Origin: Kiritimatiellia bacterium | GTDB taxonomy: Bacteria; Verrucomicrobiota; Kiritimatiellia; RFP12; UBA1067 | DNA length: 11,613 bases | Assembly: GCA_017385345.1 (NCBI GenBank) | Contig: JAFNRY010000080.1 | Location: 1-11,613 of the forward strand | Direction: 5' to 3' | Part shown: piece by piece, positions 5,966-11,613 of the stretch | How the letters are laid out: each line of letters begins with the position of its first letter | Numbering within the stretch: the first letter of the stretch is position 1 | The notes under the pieces: generated by a model | Told to the model about the DNA's origin: nothing | What the model saw: the letters and a program-made list of their open reading frames with translations, nothing else | Databases searched by the model: none | Made by a program: the position numbers and the translations under genes

Positions 5966-8534
5966 TTTCACGCCTCCTTCTGGACATTGACCATCGTACT
6001 ATTCCGAACAAAGCTACAAGCAGAGGCATTAGAGCGGTGTTCAACCACTTCAACCTCGTACCGAGCGATACAATGTCGCTGGTGAGCTCCTTGCGAAGAT
6101 TCTTCAGTTCGCGTCTCGTCTCCGCGAGCGTTTTGTTGAGTTTGCGCAACTCATCCTGCTGACCTGCGGACAAAAGGCTCTTGTCTCCGCCGGCGTTTTC
6201 ACGGCGAAGCGCCATGATGCGCTCCTGGGTTCTTTGCAGTTCATGCTGGAAATCGGCTTCTTTTTGCTGCCCCTTCTCCATCGCAGCGGCCTCGAGCCTG
6301 TCCACCACTTCGAAAGGCCTGTCGGATACGCCGCGAGTTCTCATTCCGATAAGTTCCGGTCTACCTGCGAACTGTTCGATGGCGTTTGAAAACAGAGTGA
6401 TGTTTTCATTAGCAGGCTGGACTACGTTGCCGATAGGCGTACGTATCGTCCTGACGCAGAATTCGTCGGCGAGGAAGTCGGTATCTCCTATGAGAAGGAT
6501 CGAGTTCTTCCCTTCGGAAAGCGCGCCGGCCACTGCATTCGTGCCGTCGGGTCCTTTGGGGAATGCGGATTTGAAGAGGCCTTCGAGCCTTCCCACGATC
6601 GTGCGCGCGCCGCCATCGGGCTGTGATTGGCGGGTCGAAGAAATTCCCGTGAAAAGCCCCATCTTGTCCATTGTCGAGGATTTGTCCTTCGACGTGACGG
6701 CAAGCGGAGTGAATTTCAGATCCGGAGCCTTGGTCTGGTCGAAGGAGAATGCACCCGCGAAAGGAAAGGCGGTCTGGGTGAGACGCGAAACGAGGATGTC
6801 CTTTTTATCGAAGTTTCCGGCTCCGAGGGAAAGGAACGCGGGTTCCTCCATGACGCCGTTGCGTCCGTCGCCGAGTTTCGTAGAAGCGGCCAGATCGCAT
6901 ACGACCCTGGTGGTGTCGAACGTCACCCCCCATGCGTCGAACAACTTGCCGAGGGTCGAAGGCGAATCCTGCGGTCTGCCTTGCTGCGGCTGCGAGATGG
7001 CCTCCTTGAGGCTCATCGGATCGGTGCATGCTATAAACTTGCCGCCTCCGAGCACGAACTGGTCGATGGCGTACAGCGTTTTGTCGGAAAGGTCTTTCGC
7101 ATGGAAGACGATGAGCGTCTTTATGTCCTTGTCTATCGCATCGGTTTCCGGCGAGACCTGTTTGACGTCGTAGTCTTTTGCGAGTTCCGCGAAAACCGCC
7201 CAGCCGCCGCGGGGCTTCGCGCCGCGCATCATGGCCATCGGATCCGGTCCGCCGTCCAGCAGCCCGTCTATGGACGTCATTACGCCGATGACCGGCTTTT
7301 CGGGCCACACCGCGCGCGTGACGAGCCTCGTCAGATCGTACTCGAGCGTGGACTGGGTGCGAGGCGAAAGCGCGCCGAGCGTTTCGATCGTGTCTCCGCA
7401 AGCCGCGGTCACGCCGAAATACACCGGCGAGCCGAACGGATTCACAGTCTGCGGATCGATTCCGTATTTTTGCGCCCATTCCTCCGCGTCGGAATCGGGA
7501 GTTGGATCGTATTCTTCGAGCACGAGCCTGCCGCCCGAAGCGCGGACGTATTCGTGAAGGAGATTGCGCACTTCCTGCGAATAAGTCTTGAGTTCCATCG
7601 GCATTTCGGAAGAACTGGCGCTGAAGAAAAACTTGAGCGTGGCGTCTTTGTCGAGTTTCGCCATCACGGCGCGGGAGCCGTCGGAAAGAGTGTAGAGGCG
7701 TTCGGCGGTCAGATCGCATCTCAATGCGAACGCCGAGGCGAGAGTCGAGAGCGCGACGGAGACGACAGCTATCGCCACCAGACCAGCCGCGCCGCCGCCC
7801 ACGCCGCGCCTGCCGTCGGCCACCATCCGCGCGGCCGCGACGAAGAACACGATTGCGCCGGAGTAGTATATAATGTCGGCCAGATCGAACACTCCGCGCT
7901 GCATCGATTCAAAATGCGACAGGAGGGAAAGCGAAGCTATGCCATCGACTATCGCGGCCGGCACGCCCCAGCCCGCCAGCGCAGACGCCACCGGCGTGAA
8001 GCCGATGATGAGAAGCAGGAACACGAGCGCGAGCGACGCGACGAAGCCGACCGTCGCGGAACGCGACAGGGTCGATGCGAAAAGACCAATGGCCGAGGCC
8101 GCTCCGGCGAGCAGAAATGAACCCGCGTATGCACATGCGACCGCGCCCCAGTCCGGCGAGCCCAGCCAGCCCGCGGTCGCGGCCACGGGGAACGTCAGCG
8201 CGAGCGCCACGCCCATGAACGCCCAGGCCGCCGCGAACTTGCCAACGAGAATCTCCAGCGACGTAACCGGCAGCGTCAGCAGAAGTTCGGCCGTGCCGTT
8301 GCGCCGCTCGTCGGCCCACAGCCCCATCGTAGCGGCGGGGACGAGCAGAAGATATATCCACGGATGCCAGAAGAAAAACGGCGAGAGATCGGCCTGGCGC
8401 CGCTCGTAGAACATCGCCACCGTGAAGGTGAGAAATCCCGCAAGCGCGAGGAACGCGATCAGGAACACGTATGCAACGGGAGAATCGAAATAACTCTTGA
8501 ATTCACGCTTGAAAGTCCAATATGCGTTTTTCAT
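5958..8534 (-). CDS. ABC-2 permease (GldF-like) fused to GldG-like extracytoplasmic domain
   Basis: This 858-residue protein joins two parts that are separate genes (gldF and gldG) in gliding Bacteroidota. Residues 1 to about 245 are an ABC-2 permease with six likely membrane helices, near 18-42, 54-73, 95-121, 130-153, 161-184 and 221-238; the box WADERRNGTAELLLTLP (73-89) after the second helix is typical. Another helix (about 249-270) leads to a GldG-like region starting CDLTAERLYTLSDGSRAVM (273-291), then a long soluble region with SPRTQSTLEYDLTRLV (390-405). The C-terminal part has a charged coiled-coil segment (QQDELRKLNKTLAETRRELK) followed by a last helix (about 830-849) and an Arg-rich end, a common GldG layout. 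The ATG at 8534 overlaps the ATPase stop as ATGA and AAGGAGG (8544-8550) precedes it. It should pair with the ATPase to make the membrane complex. The substrate is unknown; gliding itself is not implied. Confidence 0.85.
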   Translation of the reverse strand: MKNAYWTFKREFKSYFDSPVAYVFLIAFLALAGFLTFTVAMFYERRQADLSPFFFWHPWIYLLLVPAATMGLWADERRNGTAELLLTLPVTSLEILVGKFAAAWAFMGVALALTFPVAATAGWLGSPDWGAVACAYAGSFLLAGAASAIGLFASTLSRSATVGFVASLALVFLLLIIGFTPVASALAGWGVPAAIVDGIASLSLLSHFESMQRGVFDLADIIYYSGAIVFFVAAARMVADGRRGVGGGAAGLVAIAVVSVALSTLASAFALRCDLTAERLYTLSDGSRAVMAKLDKDATLKFFFSASSSEMPMELKTYSQEVRNLLHEYVRASGGRLVLEEYDPTPDSDAEEWAQKYGIDPQTVNPFGSPVYFGVTAACGDTIETLGALSPRTQSTLEYDLTRLVTRAVWPEKPVIGVMTSIDGLLDGGPDPMAMMRGAKPRGGWAVFAELAKDYDVKQVSPETDAIDKDIKTLIVFHAKDLSDKTLYAIDQFVLGGGKFIACTDPMSLKEAISQPQQGRPQDSPSTLGKLFDAWGVTFDTTRVVCDLAASTKLGDGRNGVMEEPAFLSLGAGNFDKKDILVSRLTQTAFPFAGAFSFDQTKAPDLKFTPLAVTSKDKSSTMDKMGLFTGISSTRQSQPDGGARTIVGRLEGLFKSAFPKGPDGTNAVAGALSEGKNSILLIGDTDFLADEFCVRTIRTPIGNVVQPANENITLFSNAIEQFAGRPELIGMRTRGVSDRPFEVVDRLEAAAMEKGQQKEADFQHELQRTQERIMALRRENAGGDKSLLSAGQQDELRKLNKTLAETRRELKNLRKELTSDIVSLGTRLKWLNTALMPLLVALFGIVRWSMSRRRRENV
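5973..5979 (-). promoter_or_regulatory. Ribosome binding site deciding the DUF4340 start
   Basis: On the minus strand AAGGAGG sits 7 nt before the ATG at 5965, within the final codons of the upstream permease gene. This spacing rules out the nearer GTG at 5971. It allows re-initiation by ribosomes finishing the permease fusion at the TAA at 5958-5960. Confidence 0.75.
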
Positions 8535-9271
8535 GCCGCGACCCCTCCTTTCGCCGATTCGCCGCCGGTGAGTTTGCGGAACACCGCGTCAAGCCGCCCT
8601 TCCGGATCCATCGCCTTCAATTCCGCCGGCGTGGCGTCCGCCTTGATCTCTCCGTCGGAAATGATGATCGCCCGCGTACAGACGGCGTCCACTTCCTCGA
8701 GAATGTGCGTGGAGATGACAATCGCCTTCTCGGCCGACATGGCCTTTATCATTTCGCGGACGGCGAACTTCTGGTTCGGATCAAGACCGTCGGTCGGCTC
8801 GTCCATAATGAGCACCTTGGGATCGTGTATGATCGCCTGGGCGAAGCACGTGCGCTGACGGTAGCCCTTGGACAGCGTTTCGATCGTCTTGTACGCGACG
8901 GGAGCGAGCCTCGCCCTGTCAATGGCGCGCTCTACCGCGTCATTCGCCCTCGAACCCGAGAAACCGCGTATGTGGGCGATATAGTCGAGATAATCGCGCA
9001 CGACCATTCCGCGATAGCTCGGAGCGGACTCCGGCAGATATCCAAGCCTCTTTTTCGCCTCGACAGGCTCCTCGAGCACGTCGTATCCGCATATGGACGC
9101 CGTACCTGATGTAGGAGGGAGGAATCCGGTCACCATTCTCATGGTGGTGGACTTGCCCGCGCCGTTGGGGCCGAGAAAGCCCAGCACCTCTCCTTTTTTT
9201 ACCGAGAAGGTTATCCCTTTCACGGCTTCGAAGTCGCCAAAGCGCTTCTTCAGATTTTTGACCTCAAGCAT
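8531..9271 (-). CDS. GldA-like ABC transporter ATP-binding protein
   Basis: The 246-residue ATPase is complete. It shows Walker A GPNGAGKST (34-42), a Q-loop region GYLPESAP (77-84) where Glu replaces the usual Gln, the signature LSKGYRQR (133-140), Walker B VLIMDEP (153-159) followed by the D-loop GLDP, and the switch His in STHILEEV (187-194). The GYLPE and LSKGYRQ variants are typical of the GldA/ABC-2 exporter group, as opposed to importer ATPases. It would hydrolyse ATP on the cytoplasmic face to drive the permease fusion encoded directly downstream. AAGGAG (9276-9281) lies 4 nt before the ATG. The gene is first in a five-gene coupled cluster, and its TGA overlaps the next ATG. The transported substrate cannot be told from sequence. 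Confidence 0.93.
   Translation of the reverse strand: MLEVKNLKKRFGDFEAVKGITFSVKKGEVLGFLGPNGAGKSTTMRMVTGFLPPTSGTASICGYDVLEEPVEAKKRLGYLPESAPSYRGMVVRDYLDYIAHIRGFSGSRANDAVERAIDRARLAPVAYKTIETLSKGYRQRTCFAQAIIHDPKVLIMDEPTDGLDPNQKFAVREMIKAMSAEKAIVISTHILEEVDAVCTRAIIISDGEIKADATPAELKAMDPEGRLDAVFRKLTGGESAKGGVAA
8544..8550 (-). promoter_or_regulatory. Ribosome binding site of the permease-GldG fusion
   Basis: Minus-strand AAGGAGG lies 9 nt before the ATG at 8534, inside the ATPase gene's last codons. It supports that start and tight coupling to the ATPase, whose TGA overlaps the ATG. Confidence 0.65.
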
Positions 9272-9275
9272 ATTG

Positions 9276-9281
9276 CTCCTT
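9276..9281 (-). promoter_or_regulatory. Ribosome binding site of the ABC ATPase gene
   Basis: Minus-strand AAGGAG lies 4 nt upstream of the ATG at 9271. It fixes the start of the first gene in the coupled cluster. Confidence 0.6.
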
Positions 9282-9322
9282 TATGGAATCTCGCTGCGTT
9301 TGCCGGACGCAACCTGCCGGTT

Positions 9323-9328
9323 ATTATA
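9323..9328 (-). promoter_or_regulatory. Probable promoter -10 box for the ABC/DUF4340/rnc/thiamine kinase cluster
   Basis: A perfect TATAAT on the minus strand lies one base beyond the TAG stop of the upstream reading frame and about 51 nt before the ATPase ATG. The six bases 17 nt upstream (ATGCCG) do not look like a -35 box. Transcription would begin near 9316, leaving a leader of roughly 45 nt that holds the direct repeat TGCCGG at 9301-9306 and 9315-9320. It is the only TATAAT hexamer noticed in an intergenic position. Function is inferred. Confidence 0.5.
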
Positions 9329-9685
9329 CTAAAAAGCGTCTGCGGCGGCATTCACTCGCCTCGCGCGGATCGCTTTCGCCGCCTTGAGCGCGTCTATGCG
9401 AAGCATCTCGTGCTCTTCCGCGGCAAGAGCCACCACGGTGTCGTCCCAGGCGGAAATCTTCGTTTCGTAGTCCGGAGCGGCCCCGGCGAGACAGACTCTC
9501 GCCCACCTGCCGCCGCCGATTTCGAATGCGTATATCGGTCTTGTGAAACTGCACAGCCTTGCCCACGTGCCGTACTTTTTCTCGAGCGCTTCGACGAGAT
9601 AATGACGCCGCCATCCAGCGCCGGGATCGACGGTCTGCTTCGCGTATGCCGCGACCTTCGCTATCTTGTGCGTCTTGGGCGTCAC
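9329..9685 (-). CDS. C-terminal part of an unrecognised secreted protein, downstream of an in-frame amber codon
   Basis: From the GTG at 9685 this frame gives 118 residues ending in TAG. I do not recognise the family. Visible features are TPKTHKIAKVAAYAKQ at the start, HYLVEALEKKYGTWARL, a CSFTRPIYAFEIGGGRWARV strand-rich stretch and an Ala/Arg-rich C-terminal helix. The coding frame does not begin at this GTG: it stays open for 74 more codons up to the TAG at 9908-9910, with protein-like text such as DSFLGLKFGDEFK and PLEGFDLYIVYVTPK and with GC-rich third positions. No ATG, GTG or TTG occurs between that TAG and 9685. The GTG also lacks a convincing ribosome binding site. This is most likely the 3' part of one gene starting at 10168, either broken by a nonsense mutation or read through. 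Confidence 0.5.
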   Translation of the reverse strand: MTPKTHKIAKVAAYAKQTVDPGAGWRRHYLVEALEKKYGTWARLCSFTRPIYAFEIGGGRWARVCLAGAAPDYETKISAWDDTVVALAAEEHEMLRIDALKAAKAIRARRVNAAADAF

Positions 9686-9907
9686 ATAGACGATATAGAG
9701 GTCGAACCCCTCGAGAGGTTTCGCGGGCTTGAATTCCGCGCAAAGCAGCGAAGGCTCCTCCGCGTTCTCGGAATAACCCGACCCGGACTTGAATTCATCG
9801 CCGAACTTGAGGCCGAGGAACGAGTCGGCGGGGGCGGAGTCGTGGGACGAAATGCTGAAACCGGGCTTCTCGGCGCGCGAATCGCCGACGGTGAAGCTCT
9901 GGGAATA

Positions 9908-9910
9908 CTA
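9908..9910 (-). other. In-frame amber (TAG) codon interrupting a 279-codon frame
   Basis: Reading leftward, the codons are AGC-TAG-TAT. The frames on both sides are identical (start at 10168, end at 9329) with no indel. TAG is used as a normal terminator by rnc and by this same frame at 9329-9331, so the code is not simply reassigned. A sense codon one base away (CAG, TCG, TAT/TAC, TGG, AAG, GAG or TTG) would restore the gene. Confidence 0.75.
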
Positions 9911-10168
9911 GCTCGTGGAACTTTCGAGGACGTTCCCGGCGTTGTCAAGCGTAGTACGCGTTTCGCGGCGATGCTCCGTGACCATGCTACCGTTGGTCCT
10001 AACGTTGGATTCCACGAACGTGCGCGTGACGCTGCCGTTTTCATTCGTCACGATCGACGCTTCAGACGTCTTTGCGGCAGTGTCTCTTTGGGAAAGGTTC
10101 TCACCCCCCGCCGATATCGCCGCCACAACGGCCAACCCTGCCGCCGCAATTCCAATGGTCCTAATCAT
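9908..10168 (-). CDS. Secreted protein of unknown function, N-terminal part ending at an in-frame amber codon
   Basis: The frame encodes 86 residues. It starts MIRTIGIAAAGLAVVAAISA, a signal peptide that could be cleaved near residue 20-21. A polar, Thr/Ser/Asn-rich segment follows, with TNENGSVTRTFVESNVRTNG (41-60) and TTLDNAGNVLESSTS (72-86), suggesting beta strands. The ATG at 10168 is preceded by AAGGAG (10176-10181) at 7 nt spacing; a longer in-frame start at 10228 is less likely because it would place the signal peptide internally. The TAG at 9908-9910 is in the same frame as the coding text that continues to 9329, giving 278 sense codons plus the amber codon. The ending SSTS and the following YSQSFTVGD read as one continuous segment. 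No family is recognised. As it stands the product is an 86-residue exported peptide, or the first part of an interrupted gene. Confidence 0.6.
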   Translation of the reverse strand: MIRTIGIAAAGLAVVAAISAGGENLSQRDTAAKTSEASIVTNENGSVTRTFVESNVRTNGSMVTEHRRETRTTLDNAGNVLESSTS

Positions 10169-10175
10169 GTCGCTT

Positions 10176-10181
10176 CTCCTT
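10176..10181 (-). promoter_or_regulatory. Ribosome binding site of the interrupted secreted-protein gene
   Basis: Minus-strand AAGGAG lies 7 nt before the ATG at 10168. It selects that ATG over the upstream in-frame start at 10228. Confidence 0.65.
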
Positions 10182-10189
10182 TCCTGTCC

Positions 10190-10224
10190 GCCGGAGTTCT
10201 TCCGGCTTTGTTGTCTGCAACAAA
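10190..10224 (-). promoter_or_regulatory. Two back-to-back hairpins in the leader of the interrupted gene
   Basis: In minus-strand order, TTTGTTG-CAGA-CAACAAA (10224-10207; 7 bp, 4-nt loop) is followed directly by GCCGGA-AGAAC-TCCGGC (10206-10190; 6 bp, 5-nt loop). They end 8 nt before the ribosome binding site. They may be a leader regulatory structure or an mRNA stabiliser. There is no U-tract after the second stem in the minus direction, so a standard terminator is unlikely. Confidence 0.4.
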
Positions 10225-10237
10225 TCATACCGCCAGT

Positions 10238-10265
10238 TTATTAAGACTGTGTGAATGTCCGTCAA
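10238..10265 (-). promoter_or_regulatory. Possible sigma70-type promoter for the interrupted secreted-protein gene
   Basis: On the minus strand TTGACG (10265-10260) is followed after 16 nt by TAATAA (10243-10238), each a partial match to the -35 and -10 consensus. It lies between the glycosidase stop and the secreted-protein start. Transcription from here would include both leader hairpins. The match is modest and could be chance. Confidence 0.35.
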
Positions 10266-10279
10266 GTTCGCGAAACGAA

Positions 10280-10293
10280 TCCGGGCGCCCGGA
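10280..10293 (-). terminator. Perfect 14-bp palindrome after the glycosidase gene
   Basis: TCCGGGCGCCCGGA is self-complementary and lies 11 nt beyond the glycosidase TGA. It could form the stem of a weak terminator or a symmetrical protein-binding site. No T-run follows on the minus strand, only TTCGTTTCG. It parallels the U-less hairpins after the aldolase and purM genes. Confidence 0.3.
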
Positions 10294-10304
10294 CCGACGG
10301 TTCG

Positions 10305-11570
10305 TCAATCGACAATCTGACAGGCCTCTTTCAGCTTTTCCGCGAGCGAAAAAGCGAAGCGGCGGATTTCAAGCGTGTCCGGGGACGGATCCCTTCTGTA
10401 CTTCTCTATCTTCGCGGTCGGCAGATCGCACATTGGCACGAGTTCGCACGCTTCGAGCAGATTGGCCGCTCTTTCGCAAGCTTCGAGCAGACCGTCGAGA
10501 TTCATGTCGCGGTCGGCGAACGTCGATGCTTTCGCGTTTTTGTCGAGCTGCTCGCGAATGCGCTTCAACGCCCTGTCCACCGCGCCTTCGCGGTTGGGGT
10601 TTGGTGGCGTTATCGCGCTGCCGGAGCCTCTGTTTCTGAAACATCCGAACATGGCCGCGATGGTAGCGGCGTCGCGGATCGTCCCGTCAGGATAGAATAT
10701 GCCGTGTTCGTCGAAACAGCGTCCCTCAATGACGAGGTTGAAAAGGATCCATCCGATCCCGAATTCGTCGCAGAACTGCAGCGCCATTTCGTATGAATTG
10801 GCGCGGGCCAGGCATCCCGTTTCCGTCTGAAGCACGGGCTTCCCGAGCTTCCTGCCCCATTCCGCCGCCTTCGCGTAGTTGTCGCGCGCGATCGCCCGCG
10901 TCGGACTGTAGTCGTGGAACGAGATGACATCCAGCCTGGACGCCGTAGTCTCCTCGATTTCGCTGCCGACGGTGTACCCGATAGTGAAAAGGCAATCCGG
11001 CGCGAGCGATACGGCGAGATCCGTCTCGCGTCTCAGGAACGACCATATCTCCTCGGCCCGGGCAGAGCGTTCTGCGGCAGGAGCTCTGTTGATGAAACCA
11101 TTGCACAACGGTTCGTTCATCATGTCAAACATGAGCAGGCCGGGCTCGTTCTTGAGCGCCGGGACGATCGCCTTTGTAAACCGGTCGGCGTTGTCGTAGC
11201 CGCCGGGACGTATCGTTTCGGGGTCGAGCATGTTTCCGTTGAAGAGTATCGGCATCGTCTTGTAGCCGCACGAGTGGCATGTTCTCACGAAATCCACCAC
11301 TTCGCGCACATATTCGTCTCCGCGTTTTTCGAATGTCCGCGGGCTGAGCCAGACGCGTACCGTATTGAGTCCGACGCGGGCGCCGTAGCCGAGTTCGCGT
11401 TTTACGGTTTCTGCATCTTTGATGGAATAGCATGCGCAGCGGATTTTCGAGCAGTCCAGAGACGGTTTTGCGGCTTGCGCCGCCGTTGCGATGCCGGCCG
11501 CTGCAAGCACGGCAACCGCCGCGCGTCTTGTCCGGCGCATGTACGCGCTGTTCTTGCTAATCATATCCAT
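10305..11570 (-). CDS. Secreted GH5-like (clan GH-A) glycoside hydrolase
   Basis: The 421-residue protein begins with an Arg-rich n-region and a hydrophobic core (17-30) ending AQA (31-33), a typical signal peptidase I site, so it should be exported. The fold resembles clan GH-A TIM barrels such as family 5: VGLNTVRVWLSP (66-77), YKTMPILFNGN (103-113), FDMMNEP (148-154) with the probable acid/base Glu153, SFHDYSP (217-223), and KPVLQTETGC (244-253) with the probable nucleophile Glu250, then WILFNL (274-279). Such enzymes cleave beta-linked glycans by a retaining mechanism; cellulose, mannan and other substrates cannot be told apart here. Residues about 325-421 form an extra helical tail with a calcium-loop-like DMNLDGLLEACE (355-366). 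The protein is rich in cysteine. The ATG at 11570 follows AGGA at 9 nt; an ATG at 11540 would also keep the signal peptide. Confidence 0.78.
   Translation of the reverse strand: MDMISKNSAYMRRTRRAAVAVLAAAGIATAAQAAKPSLDCSKIRCACYSIKDAETVKRELGYGARVGLNTVRVWLSPRTFEKRGDEYVREVVDFVRTCHSCGYKTMPILFNGNMLDPETIRPGGYDNADRFTKAIVPALKNEPGLLMFDMMNEPLCNGFINRAPAAERSARAEEIWSFLRRETDLAVSLAPDCLFTIGYTVGSEIEETTASRLDVISFHDYSPTRAIARDNYAKAAEWGRKLGKPVLQTETGCLARANSYEMALQFCDEFGIGWILFNLVIEGRCFDEHGIFYPDGTIRDAATIAAMFGCFRNRGSGSAITPPNPNREGAVDRALKRIREQLDKNAKASTFADRDMNLDGLLEACERAANLLEACELVPMCDLPTAKIEKYRRDPSPDTLEIRRFAFSLAEKLKEACQIVD
10443..10491 (-). repeat. Two 19-bp direct repeats coding for LLEACE twice
   Basis: Copies at 10443-10461 and 10473-10491 differ at one base (plus strand TTCGCACGCTTCGAGCAGA versus TTCGCAAGCTTCGAGCAGA). 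Their starts are 30 bp apart, in frame, giving LLEACE at a 10-residue period in the glycosidase tail. This suggests a small internal duplication. Confidence 0.7.
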
Positions 11571-11613
11571 TGTCCGTTTTCCTGTAGTATCGTCGATCGG
11601 TTATTTCACCAGC

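Noticed and set aside
4922..6085. Long plus-strand open frame opposite the DUF4340 and rnc genes
   Set aside because: It is a shadow of the real minus-strand genes: Arg/Phe/Leu-rich, no recognisable motif, and in conflict with the well-supported DUF4340, rnc and permease genes.
6627..8120. 497-residue plus-strand open frame opposite the permease fusion
   Set aside because: It is rich in Arg, His and Glu with no domain signal; the opposite strand carries the GldF-GldG fusion with clear membrane helices and motifs.
9908..9910. Genome-wide reassignment of TAG to an amino acid
   Set aside because: rnc ends at TAG in the expected place for the family, and the interrupted frame itself ends in TAG, so TAG acts as a stop in this window.
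9410..10639. 409-residue plus-strand open frame across the interrupted gene
   Set aside because: The composition is Arg/Ser/Pro-rich and it crosses the intergenic leader and part of the glycosidase gene; minus-strand genes here have signal peptides and ribosome binding sites.
1..11613. CRISPR array, insertion sequence, tRNA or rRNA genes
   Set aside because: No regularly spaced repeats, transposase-like frames, terminal inverted repeats, cloverleaf sequences or rRNA-like stretches were seen on either strand by eye.

Overview
The window is a GC-rich, gene-dense bacterial segment with ten recognisable genes or gene remnants, one of them split by an in-frame stop. A Gram-negative-type, peptidoglycan-making bacterium is suggested by a MurE-type ligase with the DNPR diaminopimelate signature, a putative lipoprotein signal, a secreted glycoside hydrolase and a GldA/GldF/GldG-like transporter. 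Several genes have strong AAGGAG-type ribosome binding sites and isoleucine is often written ATA. The fused permease-GldG protein beside a DUF4340 protein would fit a PVC-type lineage (Verrucomicrobiota, Kiritimatiellota or Lentisphaerota), but this is a guess from gene style, with no marker to prove it.

Layout. Bases 1-3726 read rightward: the 3' end of a class II fructose-bisphosphate aldolase gene, purM, a GT4-type glycosyltransferase, and a MurE-like ligase that lacks the usual N-terminal domain and overlaps the glycosyltransferase gene. Strong GC hairpins without a U-tract follow the aldolase and purM genes. Bases 3671-11570 read leftward. In transcription order they hold a secreted GH5-like glycosidase, a secreted protein of unknown family interrupted by an in-frame TAG, and a five-gene cluster: ABC ATPase, GldF-GldG fusion, DUF4340 protein, RNase III (rnc) and thiamine pyrophosphokinase. 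The two blocks converge and the last genes overlap by 56 bp, so there is no room for a terminator between them.

How the genes fit together. Every junction in the five-gene cluster is a start/stop overlap of 4 or 8 nt (ATGA, ATGTCTAA, ATGA, ATGCGTAG), so the cluster should be one translationally coupled mRNA. A perfect TATAAT lies just upstream of its first gene. The first three genes form a membrane complex of the gliding-type ABC family, whose substrate is unknown outside gliding bacteria. The rnc and thiamine kinase genes are housekeeping passengers. The glycosyltransferase and MurE-like genes are a second coupled pair, probably acting on the cell envelope.

The points most worth a second look are the in-frame amber codon at 9908-9910, where coding character continues on both sides and no start codon lies just after it; the MurE-like ligase without a UDP-MurNAc-binding domain; the tight coupling of the Gld-type transporter to rnc and thiamine kinase; and a lone dockerin/EF-hand-like loop in the glycosidase tail. 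No IS element, CRISPR array, tRNA or rRNA was seen.
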